A DNA stretch of 64,000 nucleotides from JACKCD01 sp041390905. GTDB lineage: Bacteria > Chloroflexota > Anaerolineae > Promineifilales > Promineifilaceae. Position 1 is the stretch's first letter. The number at the start of each line of letters is the position of its first letter. Below, in pieces: positions 9,174 through 17,896 of the stretch. Location of the stretch: positions 248,001 to 312,000 of the forward strand of contig JAWKPA010000015.1 of NCBI GenBank assembly GCA_041390905.1. The letters are read 5' to 3'. The notes under the pieces are model-generated. The model made no database searches, was not told the origin of the DNA, and saw only the letters and a list, made by a program, of their open reading frames with translations. The position numbers and the translations under genes are program-made.

Positions 9174-11789
9174 ATGCAGCGACGGCATTCATGGTTGGTG
9201 TTTGGACTTTACGCGGTGCTGGCGGTGGGGATGACCTGGCCGGTGGCGGCGCGGTTGGGTAGCCACATCCCCGGCAGCGAGGGGGATGCGTGGGTGCATT
9301 TGTGGACGTTCCGTTGGGTGCGGGATGCGCTGCTGGCGGGGGAAAGCCCTTTTTACACCCACCGCCTCTTTTTCCCGGCGGGGGTGTCGCTGCTGTTTCA
9401 CAACATCGCCTGGGTTCATATTGCCGCCTGGCTGCCGCTGCAGGCCATTTTTGGCGAAGCTGCCGCCTATTCGCTGGTTTTCCTGCTCATTTTTGTCGTC
9501 AACGGCTGGGCCACCTTTTTGCTGGTGCGATCCGTGACCCAATCGCCAACGGCCGCTTTTATCGCGGGTCTAATTGCCGCCTTCTGGCCCTACACGCTTT
9601 CCCACCACAACCACCCCAATTTGATTTTCTTTGGCTTTGTGCCGCTGGCGATGGTGGGGTTGGGCAAGATGGGTGGTAGATGGCAGGAGGCGGTTGGGGC
9701 GGGGATGCTGCTGGGGCTGGTGGGGCTGTCGCGCTGGCAGTTGTTGATTATGGCACTGCCGCTGCTGGGGTTATGGTTGATTCGTGCCTTAACGATGGAA
9801 TTTTGGCACGCAAAGGCGCAAAGACGCAAAGTTTCTTTCGTTCGCGCCTTTGCGTCCTTGCGTGAGATTTTCTGGGTAGGGCGAAGGGCGAGGTGGTTGC
9901 TGCTGTGCGGGGTGGTGGCGGTGGGGGTGATGCTGCCGCTGGCGTGGCCGGTGGTGGCGGGGCAGTTGGGGCGGGCGGAGCCGGAGGAACTGTTTGTGGA
10001 GGAGCCGCTGGAGCAGACGGATTTGCTGGCCTATGTGCTGCCCAGCCGCTACCAGCCGCTGTGGGGGGAGGCGGCGTTTAGGCTGTATGACGGGCTGGGG
10101 GTGAACCGGACGTTTGTGGCCTTTGTGGGGTATACGACGCTGCTGCTGGCGCTGCTGGGGGTGGTGGGGCGGTGGCGGCAAAGCTGGTTTTGGCTGTTGT
10201 CAACGGCCGTTTATCTCCTCCTCGCCCTCGGCCCCACGCTGCTGGTAAACGGCCGTTCCACCATCCCCCTGCCTACCACCCTCCTGCAAAACTTCTTCCT
10301 CCTCCGCCTCGTCCGCTCCCCCGACCGCTTCAACGTGCTGCTGGTGCTGCCGGTGGCGATGCTGGCGGCATGGGGTGTTGTTGTTGTGGAGCGCAAGGTA
10401 TGGGGAGTGGGGAGTGGGGAGTGGGGAGTGGGGCGTGGGGCGTGGGGTGTTCGCCCTACTCCCTACGCCCTACTCCCCACAATGCTGACAACGGCCGTTC
10501 TCTCCCTCCTCATCCTCAGCGAGACCATCGTCACCTACCCCACCTTTGCCCTCGACGTGCCGCGCTGGTACGGGCAGTTGGCGCAGGAGCCGGGGGAATT
10601 TGGCATCGTAGACATACCCATGCACGACCGTTCCTATGACAAGGAATATATGTTCCAGCAGAGCGTCCACGGCAAGGGGCTGGTGGAGGGGCATGTGTCG
10701 CGGCCACCGGCGGCGGCGTTTGGAACCATTGATGCCATCCCGCTGCTGGCAGAATTGCGCCAAAACAAGGATGCGCTGCCGAGCCAAACGGCTGTTTCCC
10801 ACCAGCTCGCCCTCCTGCACCAGGCCAACCTGCGCTACATCGTCCTCCACGACAAATTTTTGACCGCCGAGCAGGAGCAGGCGTGGCGGCGCTGGCTCCA
10901 CGTGCTGCCCGTTTATCAAGATGACAAGCTGGTGGTCTACACCACCGAACCGCCGCAGCTTGGGCGCAATTTTGCCCTGACGCAGGTGCTGACAAGCCGC
11001 AACGGGCAGCCGGAAATCGGACTGGTGGCGGCCGAAATCGTTTCTCCATCCCCTGCACCAGGCGGATTGGTGGAAATTGTGGCGCATTGGGGGAGCGAAA
11101 CGGCCGTTTCCGCCAGCGGTGCCACCGCCTATATCCTCTGCCTCACCGTCGCCGCCGCCGAACCGGTGCTGGAACAGTGCCAGCCGCTGGCTCCCGACTG
11201 GCCGACATCCAATTGGCAGCCCAATGAGCTGGTGCAAACGCGCCACGCCTTCGTCGTTGACCCGTTTTGGCCGTCGGGCAGCTATACGGTGATGGCGACG
11301 CTGCGCGGAGATGACGGAGAGGTGGTGGGAAAAACGGCCGTTTTCACCACCTTCACCCTCACCGCTCCCGAACGCACCTTTGAATTGCCGCTGCTGGCAA
11401 ACCCCACCGATTTTGTTTGGGATGAGCAAATCGGCCTGCGCGGCTATGACCTGGTACAAAGCGAGACTGCGCTGACGCTGATGCTCCATTGGCAAGCCTT
11501 GCGCCGCCCGGAAAAATCGTACAAACTGTTTGTCCATTTGCTGGATCCCAACAGCCAAACGGTGGTGGCTCAGGCCGACTTTGTTCCCCGCAACTGGAGC
11601 TACCCGACGAACTGGTGGGAAGTGGGTGAGGTGGTGGATGATGCGGTGGTGATGGATTTAACGGCCGTTTCCCCCGGCAGCTACGATCTCCTCGTTGGCA
11701 TCTACGACCCCGACACCGGCCAACGCCTTCCCCTCATGCCCCCCGCTGTGAATGAGGCGGCGTTGTTGGAAAAAATTGAAAATGAATAG
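9174..11789 (+). CDS. Large polytopic membrane protein, GT-C glycosyltransferase-like, with soluble C-terminal half
   Basis: This 871-residue protein has an N-terminal half with about ten hydrophobic segments starting at residue 8, and an acidic loop after the first (GSEGDAWVHLWTFRW), as in GT-C glycosyltransferases of the Dol-P-mannosyltransferase/YfhO type. The C-terminal half (from about residue 480) is soluble, probably extracytoplasmic, with beta-rich stretches. I do not recognise an exact family. Two short DNA repeats interrupt the coding sequence in frame: a CGCAAAG hairpin (residues about 212-231, HAKAQRRKVSF) and a GGGGAGT heptad hairpin (residues about 409-436, WGVGSGEWGVGRGAWG), both between predicted helices. 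It carries six exact AACGGCCGTT copies. The partner could be the flippase-like protein convergent to it. Confidence 0.7.
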   Translation: MQRRHSWLVFGLYAVLAVGMTWPVAARLGSHIPGSEGDAWVHLWTFRWVRDALLAGESPFYTHRLFFPAGVSLLFHNIAWVHIAAWLPLQAIFGEAAAYSLVFLLIFVVNGWATFLLVRSVTQSPTAAFIAGLIAAFWPYTLSHHNHPNLIFFGFVPLAMVGLGKMGGRWQEAVGAGMLLGLVGLSRWQLLIMALPLLGLWLIRALTMEFWHAKAQRRKVSFVRAFASLREIFWVGRRARWLLLCGVVAVGVMLPLAWPVVAGQLGRAEPEELFVEEPLEQTDLLAYVLPSRYQPLWGEAAFRLYDGLGVNRTFVAFVGYTTLLLALLGVVGRWRQSWFWLLSTAVYLLLALGPTLLVNGRSTIPLPTTLLQNFFLLRLVRSPDRFNVLLVLPVAMLAAWGVVVVERKVWGVGSGEWGVGRGAWGVRPTPYALLPTMLTTAVLSLLILSETIVTYPTFALDVPRWYGQLAQEPGEFGIVDIPMHDRSYDKEYMFQQSVHGKGLVEGHVSRPPAAAFGTIDAIPLLAELRQNKDALPSQTAVSHQLALLHQANLRYIVLHDKFLTAEQEQAWRRWLHVLPVYQDDKLVVYTTEPPQLGRNFALTQVLTSRNGQPEIGLVAAEIVSPSPAPGGLVEIVAHWGSETAVSASGATAYILCLTVAAAEPVLEQCQPLAPDWPTSNWQPNELVQTRHAFVVDPFWPSGSYTVMATLRGDDGEVVGKTAVFTTFTLTAPERTFELPLLANPTDFVWDEQIGLRGYDLVQSETALTLMLHWQALRRPEKSYKLFVHLLDPNSQTVVAQADFVPRNWSYPTNWWEVGEVVDDAVVMDLTAVSPGSYDLLVGIYDPDTGQRLPLMPPAVNEAALLEKIENE
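9807..9866. repeat. CGCAAAG hairpin repeat inside coding sequence
   Basis: The left arm has three tandem CGCAAAG(G/A/T) units (9809-9832) and the right arm is its near reverse complement (CGCCTTTGCGTCCTTGCGTG, 9845-9864). It is in frame inside the membrane-protein gene. A related intergenic hairpin lies at 36169-36244. Confidence 0.75.
10400..10480. repeat. GGGGAGT heptad hairpin inserted in frame in a gene
   Basis: About seven units of GGGGAGT/GGGGCGT (period 7) are followed by the complementary ACTCCCT/ACGCCCT units. Together they form a long potential hairpin that encodes a Trp-Gly-Val-rich loop and then RPTPYALLP in the membrane protein. The length keeps the reading frame. Confidence 0.85.
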
Positions 11790-11848
11790 GACGCAGATTT
11801 ACCTGATTGACCTGATCCAAATCAGGAAAATCAGGTAAATCTGCGTCC
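11789..11848. terminator. Bidirectional hairpin between convergent genes
   Basis: A perfect 20-bp stem (GGACGCAGATTTACCTGATT, 11789-11808, against 11829-11848) carries an inner CCTGAT/ATCAGG stem in its loop, with T-rich sequence on the right. It sits exactly between the convergent stops of the two membrane-protein genes and belongs to the GGACGC repeat family. Confidence 0.75.
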
Positions 11849-11856
11849 CATTTTCT

Positions 11857-12834
11857 TCACTCCGCTACCGGCCGCCACAGCCCGCGCAGGCTAACCCCCG
11901 CATACAGCAGGCCTCCCACCAGCCCCGTGCCAAAGCGCAAAAAATAAAGCGCCAGCGACATCGCCAGTGCCGTCGGCTCCGCTACCCCAATTGGCACATA
12001 CAAAAACTGATACAGCCCTTCGCGCACCCCCAGCCCGTTAAACGAAATCGGCAGCAGCCCAATAATGGCAATAATTGGCACAAACAGCCCAAACACCGAA
12101 AACGGCAGCACCACCGCCAGCGCCCGCGCAATGCTATAGTGCGCCAGAACCAGACAAAGCGTAAACGGCAAGCTGACGGCCAGCGATTGCAGCAAAATGG
12201 GCAGCGGATAGCGGCGCACGGTGTCGGCCAGCTCTGCCAGCTTGCCAAATTTGGGCAGCTTGCGAACGGCCGGAAAACGGTTGGCAAGCGCGGCCACTGG
12301 CTTCGCCCAGCGCATCAGCCCAAAGGCCAACGGAATGCCGATGCTGATCAGGGTGATGGTAATGAGGACGACAGGTGGCAATGCCAGCGGTGTTGCGCTC
12401 AAAAAACTGTTCCACCCTAATGCTGCCAAAGCAATCAGGCTGCTGCCCAGCAGCCCCACAATGCGATCCATCAGCACCGAACTCAGTGCCTCGGCTCCGC
12501 GCCCATAGCTTTGCCGCAGGCTGACCACCTTCACAATGTCGCCGCCAAAGCCGGAGGGAATGAAGTTGTTGGCGAAGAAGCCAACGAGGTAGAGGTAGAG
12601 GAGATGGGGAAAAGACGGCCGTTTATTCAACGCATGAAGCAGCACATACCACCGATACGCCCGCAGCCCCACACTCAACAAAAACAGCCCAAATGCTACC
12701 CCATACCACCCCCAATCAAGCGTTGCCAACTGCTCCATAACTGCCTTCCACCCTACTAACCAAAACAACACAACAAGCAGTAGCAAGCTAATAACAAGTT
12801 GGAAGATCGTCCCCAATTTCCGCTCTTTTTTCAT
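11857..12834 (-). CDS. Flippase-like membrane protein (lysylphosphatidylglycerol synthase TM / UPF0104 family)
   Basis: About 325 residues with eight or so membrane segments and the family signatures RAYRWYVLL, FFANNFIPSGFGGDIVKV and LMDRIVGLLG. These are typical of PF03706 proteins such as YbhN and the membrane part of MprF. Members act on isoprenoid- or lipid-linked substrates in envelope or glycan pathways. ATG 12834 (MKKERKLG) is chosen; TTG 12840 is in frame. A TATAAT box lies only about 10 bp upstream (12844-12849, minus strand), so the mRNA may be nearly leaderless. It converges on the GT-C-like gene. The substrate is unknown. Confidence 0.8.
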   Translation of the reverse strand: MKKERKLGTIFQLVISLLLLVVLFWLVGWKAVMEQLATLDWGWYGVAFGLFLLSVGLRAYRWYVLLHALNKRPSFPHLLYLYLVGFFANNFIPSGFGGDIVKVVSLRQSYGRGAEALSSVLMDRIVGLLGSSLIALAALGWNSFLSATPLALPPVVLITITLISIGIPLAFGLMRWAKPVAALANRFPAVRKLPKFGKLAELADTVRRYPLPILLQSLAVSLPFTLCLVLAHYSIARALAVVLPFSVFGLFVPIIAIIGLLPISFNGLGVREGLYQFLYVPIGVAEPTALAMSLALYFLRFGTGLVGGLLYAGVSLRGLWRPVAE

Positions 12835-12872
12835 AATCAAACCATTATAACATGAACCAACTGACGCAAAAC

Positions 12873-12900
12873 TTGATTATTTTCCCAGCATGGCTATACT
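12873..12900 (+). promoter_or_regulatory. Sigma-70 promoter of the amino-acid ABC transporter operon
   Basis: TTGATT (12873-12878), a 16-bp spacer and TATACT (12895-12900). Transcription should begin near 12907, about 355 nt ahead of the binding-protein ATG. Confidence 0.6.
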
Positions 12901-13260
12901 ACGTTAGCCTAAGATGAGTATCTTAGGGTTGAGAGACCATACATTCACCTTGTTAATAAGTCTATTCTTAATGGAAATGAGCTTGAAAACATATCAAACA
13001 ACCAGCGATTTGCTCACTTTTCATAACCTGTTTTGCAATTTGCTCATAAGCAAATCATCAAATATCCCCCCTAAAAACGCTGAAAAATCTATTTTGAGGC
13101 TTGGTGTCAATTTCGTTAATGCCTCAATAATAAATTTCTAAAGACAACCAAGTGAAAAACGAAGGAGGTGATTAACCCTAATAGAGTATAAGAACCCAAA
13201 CCTGATAGTTAGTCCATAATTTTGATAAGAAAATTTTTAAATGGAGGAGAATTTTCCGCA
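12901..13260 (+). promoter_or_regulatory. Long AT-rich 5' leader of the ABC transporter operon
   Basis: This stretch holds no believable gene. A perfect hairpin (CCTAAGAT, GAGT, ATCTTAGG at 12908-12927) sits right at the predicted transcript start. A near-perfect ribosome-binding core GAAGGAGGTGAT lies at about 13161-13172 with no usable start codon after it; the working site for the first gene is GGAGGAG at 13243-13249. A leader this long could carry attenuation or an unrecognised riboregulator. No known riboswitch consensus was recognised. Confidence 0.45.
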
Positions 13261-14400
13261 ATGAATGTAAAACGTTTTGCCGTACTTGTTGGTGCATTAG
13301 TCCTGGCTGGGCTTTTGCTGGTTGCCTGTGGTGGCACCGAAACCGTTACCGAGACCGTCGAAGTTGAAGTAACCCGTATTGTTGAAGTAGAAGTGCCTGC
13401 TGAAGGTGGCGCTGCTGCGGAACCCATTACCTTTGCTGGTGGTGGCAATACCCTGCAAACAGTAATTGATCGTGGCATTTTGAAGTGTGGTACCACCGCT
13501 GGTGCATCCCCCGGTTTTGCTTTCCTCGAAGCCGACGGTAGCTGGTCTGGTCAAGATGCTGACTATTGCCGTGTAATTGCTGCGGCCACCCTTGGCGATA
13601 AAGACGCTGTTGAATTCCGCTCCACCACCGGCACCGACCGTTTCCCGGTTTTACAGTCTGGTGAGGTTGACGTTCTCGTTCGTCAGACCACCTGGACGCT
13701 CAGCCGTGACACCTCCCTGGGCTTCAACTTTGGCCCCACCATCTTCTACGATGGGCAAGGTATGATGGTTCGCAAGGACTCCGGCATCACCTCCCTCGAA
13801 GGGCTGGATGGCGGCTCCGTTTGTGTAGCAACTGGTACGACAACTGAAAAGAACCTCGCCGACGTTTTCCGTCTCCTGGACATTCAGTACGAAGCCGTTG
13901 TGTTTGAAGACCAAGGTGACACCACCCGTTCCGCTTTTGAGGAAGGTCGCTGCGATGGCTACACCACTGACAAATCCGGTCTCGTTAGCTCCTTTGCTCT
14001 GTTTGACAACCCCGATGACTACATGATCCTGCCAGAAACCATGTCCAAAGAGCCGCTTGGCCCTGTAGTGCGTCACGGCGATGACAACTGGTTCGACATC
14101 GTTACCTGGTCTGTTTACTGCACCATCCAGGCTGAAGAGCTTGGTATTACTGCTGCAAACGTAGATGAAATGCTCGGTAGCGATGACCCCGTTATCCTTA
14201 ACACCCTGGGTGTCGAAGGTGATTTGGGTCAGGCAATGGGTCTGAACAACGACTTCTGCTACCAGATTATCAAGCAGATGGGTAACTACGGCGAGATCTA
14301 TAACAAGAACCTCGGTCCCGATACCCAGTTCAACTTGCCCCGTGGCGTGAACAGCATCTGGACGCAAGGTGGTTTGCTTTACTCACCGCCGTTCCGTTAA
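13261..14400 (+). CDS. Amino-acid ABC transporter substrate-binding lipoprotein (AapJ/BztA-like)
   Basis: The N-terminus is a lipoprotein signal (hydrophobic 6-21, lipobox LVAC, Cys23), then a Thr/Val/Glu-rich spacer and a family 3 solute-binding fold: LKCGTTAGASPGFAF, GQDADYCRVIAAATLGD, EFRSTTGTDRFPVLQSGEVDVLVRQTTWTLSRD. This wording matches general L-amino-acid binding proteins (AapJ, BztA). The start is ATG 13261, preceded by GGAGGAG. It is the first gene of a four-gene operon and is separated from the permeases by two hairpins, a usual way to give excess binding protein. The operon contains no AACGGCCGTT, unlike its surroundings. One lobe (around SVCVATGTTTEKN to NPDDYMILP) has a look-alike embedded in the next gene. 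Confidence 0.92.
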   Translation: MNVKRFAVLVGALVLAGLLLVACGGTETVTETVEVEVTRIVEVEVPAEGGAAAEPITFAGGGNTLQTVIDRGILKCGTTAGASPGFAFLEADGSWSGQDADYCRVIAAATLGDKDAVEFRSTTGTDRFPVLQSGEVDVLVRQTTWTLSRDTSLGFNFGPTIFYDGQGMMVRKDSGITSLEGLDGGSVCVATGTTTEKNLADVFRLLDIQYEAVVFEDQGDTTRSAFEEGRCDGYTTDKSGLVSSFALFDNPDDYMILPETMSKEPLGPVVRHGDDNWFDIVTWSVYCTIQAEELGITAANVDEMLGSDDPVILNTLGVEGDLGQAMGLNNDFCYQIIKQMGNYGEIYNKNLGPDTQFNLPRGVNSIWTQGGLLYSPPFR

Positions 14401-14415
14401 TCTATTGCTCTTTAA

Positions 14416-14481
14416 GTTAAGGTAGGTGCCTATCTGCCTTAACGTTGGGTGCTTGTAGTTTGCTAAACTGCAAGCACCCAA
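14416..14481 (+). promoter_or_regulatory. Two intercistronic hairpins between binding protein and permease
   Basis: A 10-bp stem, GTTAAGGTAG against CTGCCTTAAC (14416-14443), is followed by an 11-bp stem, TTGGGTGCTTG against CAAGCACCCAA (14445-14481). No strong U-tract follows, so they probably act as partial terminators or 3'-end protectors that raise binding-protein mRNA over permease mRNA. Confidence 0.6.
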
Positions 14482-14573
14482 TACTTCAACTTCTGGTTCC
14501 TTAAAATTTAATGCGTTCTGCTAGCTATCACTGTTGAATAGCCGGTTACTTAGGGAAGAAGGGTGGTGAACTT

Positions 14574-16199
14574 ATGGGTCAAATCTCAGCAACTCCCAGC
14601 CCTCCAACATCTAATTCACTTGTTTCACGTTTAGCGTCCTACATATTTGACGTACGTTTTCTAGGTGTTCTGGGGCAAATTGCATTTATTATCGTCCTTA
14701 TTTTGGGGGCGCGTACTCTGTTTTCAAACTTTGCCGGTAACGCAGCCAAATTAGGTGAAGCCCAATTTATTTGTCGTGATGGGTCTTTTTCCTACCGATG
14801 CGCCTACGACTTTATGGATAACGAGGCGGGCTTTGATATTTCGGATGCGCCGCTCGAATATACAAACACTGATTCCTATTGGTGGGCTTTTTACAACGGT
14901 GTTCTTAACACATTTCGCGTGGGTTTGCTGGCCGTTGTCGCAACGACCATTTTGGGAACCCTGGCTGGCATTGCGCGTATGTCTGAGAATTGGCTGGTTG
15001 CCAAGATAGCCTTGGCATATGTTGAGATTATTCGCAACACGCCACTTCTGATCCAGTTGCTCCTCATTTATTTCTCCATTATTTTAGCTCTCCCGGATAT
15101 TAAAGAAGCTGTACAGCCGTTTGGTTTACCAATCTTTCTGTCGAACCGGGGACTTAATTTGCCATGGCCGCTGTTAATGTCTTCAGCTTCTGCATGGGTC
15201 GCCTTTTTAGTTCTGGGCGCAATTCAGTTTCAGGTTTTGTGGATACTTTTAGGAAAACGTGAGGAAGTAACAGGACATAAGAGTAACCGCTTGATTTGGG
15301 GTGTGATTGGTTTCATCGTTATTGCTTCAATCGGTTGGTTTGTCTCTAGTTCAGTGGCTGACAACGAGGGTTTGTTAGTAGCACGTGGGAGCCGTATTCG
15401 TGAGATAGAAGACATTGAGAAAATTATGCTTTCTCGTGCCGGGGTGAATCATGTTGATGATTTCAAGACGCTTTCAGACGAAAAGCGTGAAGAAGTGGCT
15501 CTAAAAATTTGTGTATTGCGTGATTCCGCATCGGAACCCAACTTTACTAATAAGTTGCGTGCGATGAGTATCCCATACGATGTGGATCGAGCAGGCTCTC
15601 CTGATCGTGCAACGGCCGATTTTGTCGAAGGGAATTGCGAAGTCTTCGCCGCTCCCAAATCTGTTCTTGCTGCTGAAATAGCCACGCTGGAAAACCCCGG
15701 TGCACATCTGATTGTGCCAATTAAAGAAACACCCGTTGTGTGGCATATTCCACATTTTGAAGGGTTTAACGTTGTAGGCGGCTACTCAATGACGGGTGAG
15801 TTCTTTGCCCTGTTTATCGGGCTAACCGTTTTTTACGCTGGCGGTCTGGCTGAAGAGGTTCGTGCCGGGATTATGTCGGTGTCGAAAGGGCAAACTGAAG
15901 CTGCTCGGGCGCTTGGGCTGAGTGAAGCACAGAGATTACAGCTTATCGTTTTGCCACAGGCTCTTCGCGTGGTTATTCCTCCCCTAATTAGTACCTATCT
16001 AAGCCTAATGAAAGACACTAGTCTGGGATTAGCTGTTGCTTTTCCTGAAATGTATCTTATTTCGCAAACCTTGTTGAATCAATCAGGACGAGCTTTGCAG
16101 ATTATGATAATCATTATGCTCGTTTATCTGTCAATAAGTTTGACGTTCTCGGTTCTTTTAAACTGGTACAACAGCCGAGTTGTCTTTGTGGAGCGTTAA
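14574..16199 (+). CDS. Amino-acid ABC transporter permease (AapQ/BztB-like) with embedded binding-protein-like domain
   Basis: This inner-membrane permease has 541 residues; AapQ relatives have roughly 400. Canonical parts are visible: NTFRVGLLAVVATTILGTLAGIAR, EIIRNTPLLIQLLLIYF, the C-terminal GGYSMTGEFFALFIGL and the EAA-loop region RAGIMSVSKGQTEAARALGL followed by QALRVVIPPLISTYLSL. The surplus lies at residues about 258-392. There, KICVLRDSASEPNFTNKLRA and FVEGNCEVFAAPKSVLAAEI resemble, in the same order, the second lobe of the binding protein of this operon (SVCVATGTTTEKNLADVFRL, FEEGRCDGYTTDKSGLVSSF). It starts at ATG 14574 after a weak GGGTGGTG, and its stop is 3 bp from the next ATG. 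Confidence 0.9.
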   Translation: MGQISATPSPPTSNSLVSRLASYIFDVRFLGVLGQIAFIIVLILGARTLFSNFAGNAAKLGEAQFICRDGSFSYRCAYDFMDNEAGFDISDAPLEYTNTDSYWWAFYNGVLNTFRVGLLAVVATTILGTLAGIARMSENWLVAKIALAYVEIIRNTPLLIQLLLIYFSIILALPDIKEAVQPFGLPIFLSNRGLNLPWPLLMSSASAWVAFLVLGAIQFQVLWILLGKREEVTGHKSNRLIWGVIGFIVIASIGWFVSSSVADNEGLLVARGSRIREIEDIEKIMLSRAGVNHVDDFKTLSDEKREEVALKICVLRDSASEPNFTNKLRAMSIPYDVDRAGSPDRATADFVEGNCEVFAAPKSVLAAEIATLENPGAHLIVPIKETPVVWHIPHFEGFNVVGGYSMTGEFFALFIGLTVFYAGGLAEEVRAGIMSVSKGQTEAARALGLSEAQRLQLIVLPQALRVVIPPLISTYLSLMKDTSLGLAVAFPEMYLISQTLLNQSGRALQIMIIIMLVYLSISLTFSVLLNWYNSRVVFVER

Positions 16200-16202
16200 C
16201 CC

Positions 16203-17876
16203 ATGACAACCTTAACCAAAGCTTTTGAAGAAAGACGAAAAACATTTGCCAAACGATTTAATTGGGAATATTTTTTGCTTGATAACCTGACAGGATCCCG
16301 TGCGCTGACCATTTGGGTAACGGTTCTTTTCCTTGTTACGCTCGGAACTTTTATTGTTCAGTTAGGAGTTGCTCCTGGGCGAACGTTAATCCTGACGCTC
16401 ATCTGGGCAGCCGGAATCGCAATGGTTGTGGCCGGTGAGTTATTTGGCTTACATACGCCCATCTCTCGCTGGTTGAAAGACAACTTGCTTAGCTCAGTAT
16501 CCAATACTCTTGTGACACTGCTGATTCTGCTCCTGGTTGCTCAGGTAAGTAGTGGAATATGGCATTGGGGTTATACAACAGCGACCTTTGATTCAACGCG
16601 AACTGCGCCTGATGTTCGCAGCGAGGGTGCAACCTGGGGGGTGTTGTGGGGCGCACGCAAATTGATCCTGACTGGAACATTGTCCCCGGAACATACGTGG
16701 CGGGTGGTTTTGGCTGGGGTGATGGTGATTGTGTTGTGGTTGCTCTCTTTCATTGCCACACGTCCTTCTATTAAGGCATCTATGGGCTACTTGCAGCGAA
16801 TTAGCATTATCTTGTGGCTAATGGCCCCCATTGCCGCTTACATTCTGTTGGCTGGCATTGCCCCTTCGGAACAGTTAATAAGCATTAGCACGCTGCTTAC
16901 AGGTTTGGTGATTGTTCTGGCTTTAATGGGGTTGTTATGGTTTTTTAAAGTCATTACGCTGGATCCGGTCTCTATTGCCGTGTGGGTTCTGGCGTGGCCG
17001 GTTGGATATCTTATCTGGCAGCTTATTGGGCGTACTGGGCTATTTCCGCCAATCAATGTTGATGAGTGGGGTGGGTTGCTGCTGACGATTATTTTTGCCA
17101 TTGCCGTTAACCTTCTCTCGTTTCCGCTAGGGATATTGCTGGCATTGGGTCGCCGGGCTGATGTGCAGGGGATTCCAGGGTGGCTTGTATGGCCTGTTGC
17201 GATTATGGCGACGGTATATTTCCTGGCAACCAACACGCCTGAGTTGTGGACAACGTCGCGCAACAATATTGAGCGGCTTTTGGCGTTGTGGCCTTTGCTT
17301 ATTCTCATTGTAGCCTATTTTTATATGCGTGCCTTTCATGGCAACCTGGTGCAGGCGTTTAGCGTCGTTTTCATTGAGCTGATTCGTGGTGTGCCATTGA
17401 TTACTTTGCTGTTCATGGCAATTGTGATGGCACCATTTTTTAGTGCTACGGGAGAGGCTATCAAGAACTTCTGGGCTGTCATTGTGGGATATACCATTTT
17501 CTCGGCAGCGTATATGGCTGAGTTGGTACGCGGTGGTTTGCAGGCCATTCCCAAGGGGCAATATGAAGCGGCCGATTCATTGGGCTTCAACGTGCTGCAA
17601 AAGTATCGCTTTATCATTTTGCCTCAGGCACTACGTATTTTGATTCCGCCGTTAGCTGGGTCTGTGATTGGAACCTTTAAGTCATCGTCGCTGGTGGCAC
17701 TGGTGGGGATGTTTGACCTGGTTGGTATTGTGCGTGGCATTATTGGCAACGGTCAATGGTTGGGTTTACGTAGTGAACTATATGCGTTTATGTTTGTCTT
17801 GTATTTTGTTGTAAGCTCTGGTGTTTCCTGGTACAGCCGTCGCTTGGAAGAACGCACTGGGTTGGGTGTCCGTTAA
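16203..17876 (+). CDS. Amino-acid ABC transporter permease (AapM/BztC-like), enlarged
   Basis: The second membrane subunit is 557 residues, well above the roughly 380-430 typical of AapM/BztC. The conserved end is clear: VFIELIRGVPLITLLFM, AYMAELVRGGLQAIPKGQYE (EAA loop for the ATPase), LPQALRILIPPLAGS and KSSSLVALVGMFDLVGIVRG. Extra membrane segments precede the core. A further two-helix stretch (about residues 322-383, around WLVWPVAIMATVYFL and LLALWPLLILIVAYFY) separates GILLALGRRA from the GVPL region, which are close together in relatives as I recall them. It pairs with the upstream permease as a heterodimer and follows it by 3 bp, so translation is probably coupled. Confidence 0.88.
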   Translation: MTTLTKAFEERRKTFAKRFNWEYFLLDNLTGSRALTIWVTVLFLVTLGTFIVQLGVAPGRTLILTLIWAAGIAMVVAGELFGLHTPISRWLKDNLLSSVSNTLVTLLILLLVAQVSSGIWHWGYTTATFDSTRTAPDVRSEGATWGVLWGARKLILTGTLSPEHTWRVVLAGVMVIVLWLLSFIATRPSIKASMGYLQRISIILWLMAPIAAYILLAGIAPSEQLISISTLLTGLVIVLALMGLLWFFKVITLDPVSIAVWVLAWPVGYLIWQLIGRTGLFPPINVDEWGGLLLTIIFAIAVNLLSFPLGILLALGRRADVQGIPGWLVWPVAIMATVYFLATNTPELWTTSRNNIERLLALWPLLILIVAYFYMRAFHGNLVQAFSVVFIELIRGVPLITLLFMAIVMAPFFSATGEAIKNFWAVIVGYTIFSAAYMAELVRGGLQAIPKGQYEAADSLGFNVLQKYRFIILPQALRILIPPLAGSVIGTFKSSSLVALVGMFDLVGIVRGIIGNGQWLGLRSELYAFMFVLYFVVSSGVSWYSRRLEERTGLGVR

Positions 17877-17896
17877 AGGTTGAGGAGAAAAACGTC

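Noticed and set aside
10470..11558. 362-codon minus-strand frame inside the membrane-protein gene
   Set aside because: Shadow frame; Gly/Arg/His-rich, no domain, and it spans the repeat. The plus-strand frame is continuous and protein-like.
12914..13141. 75-codon frame in the operon leader
   Set aside because: No ribosome-binding site, low-complexity AT-rich composition, and no downstream coupling; treated as leader RNA.
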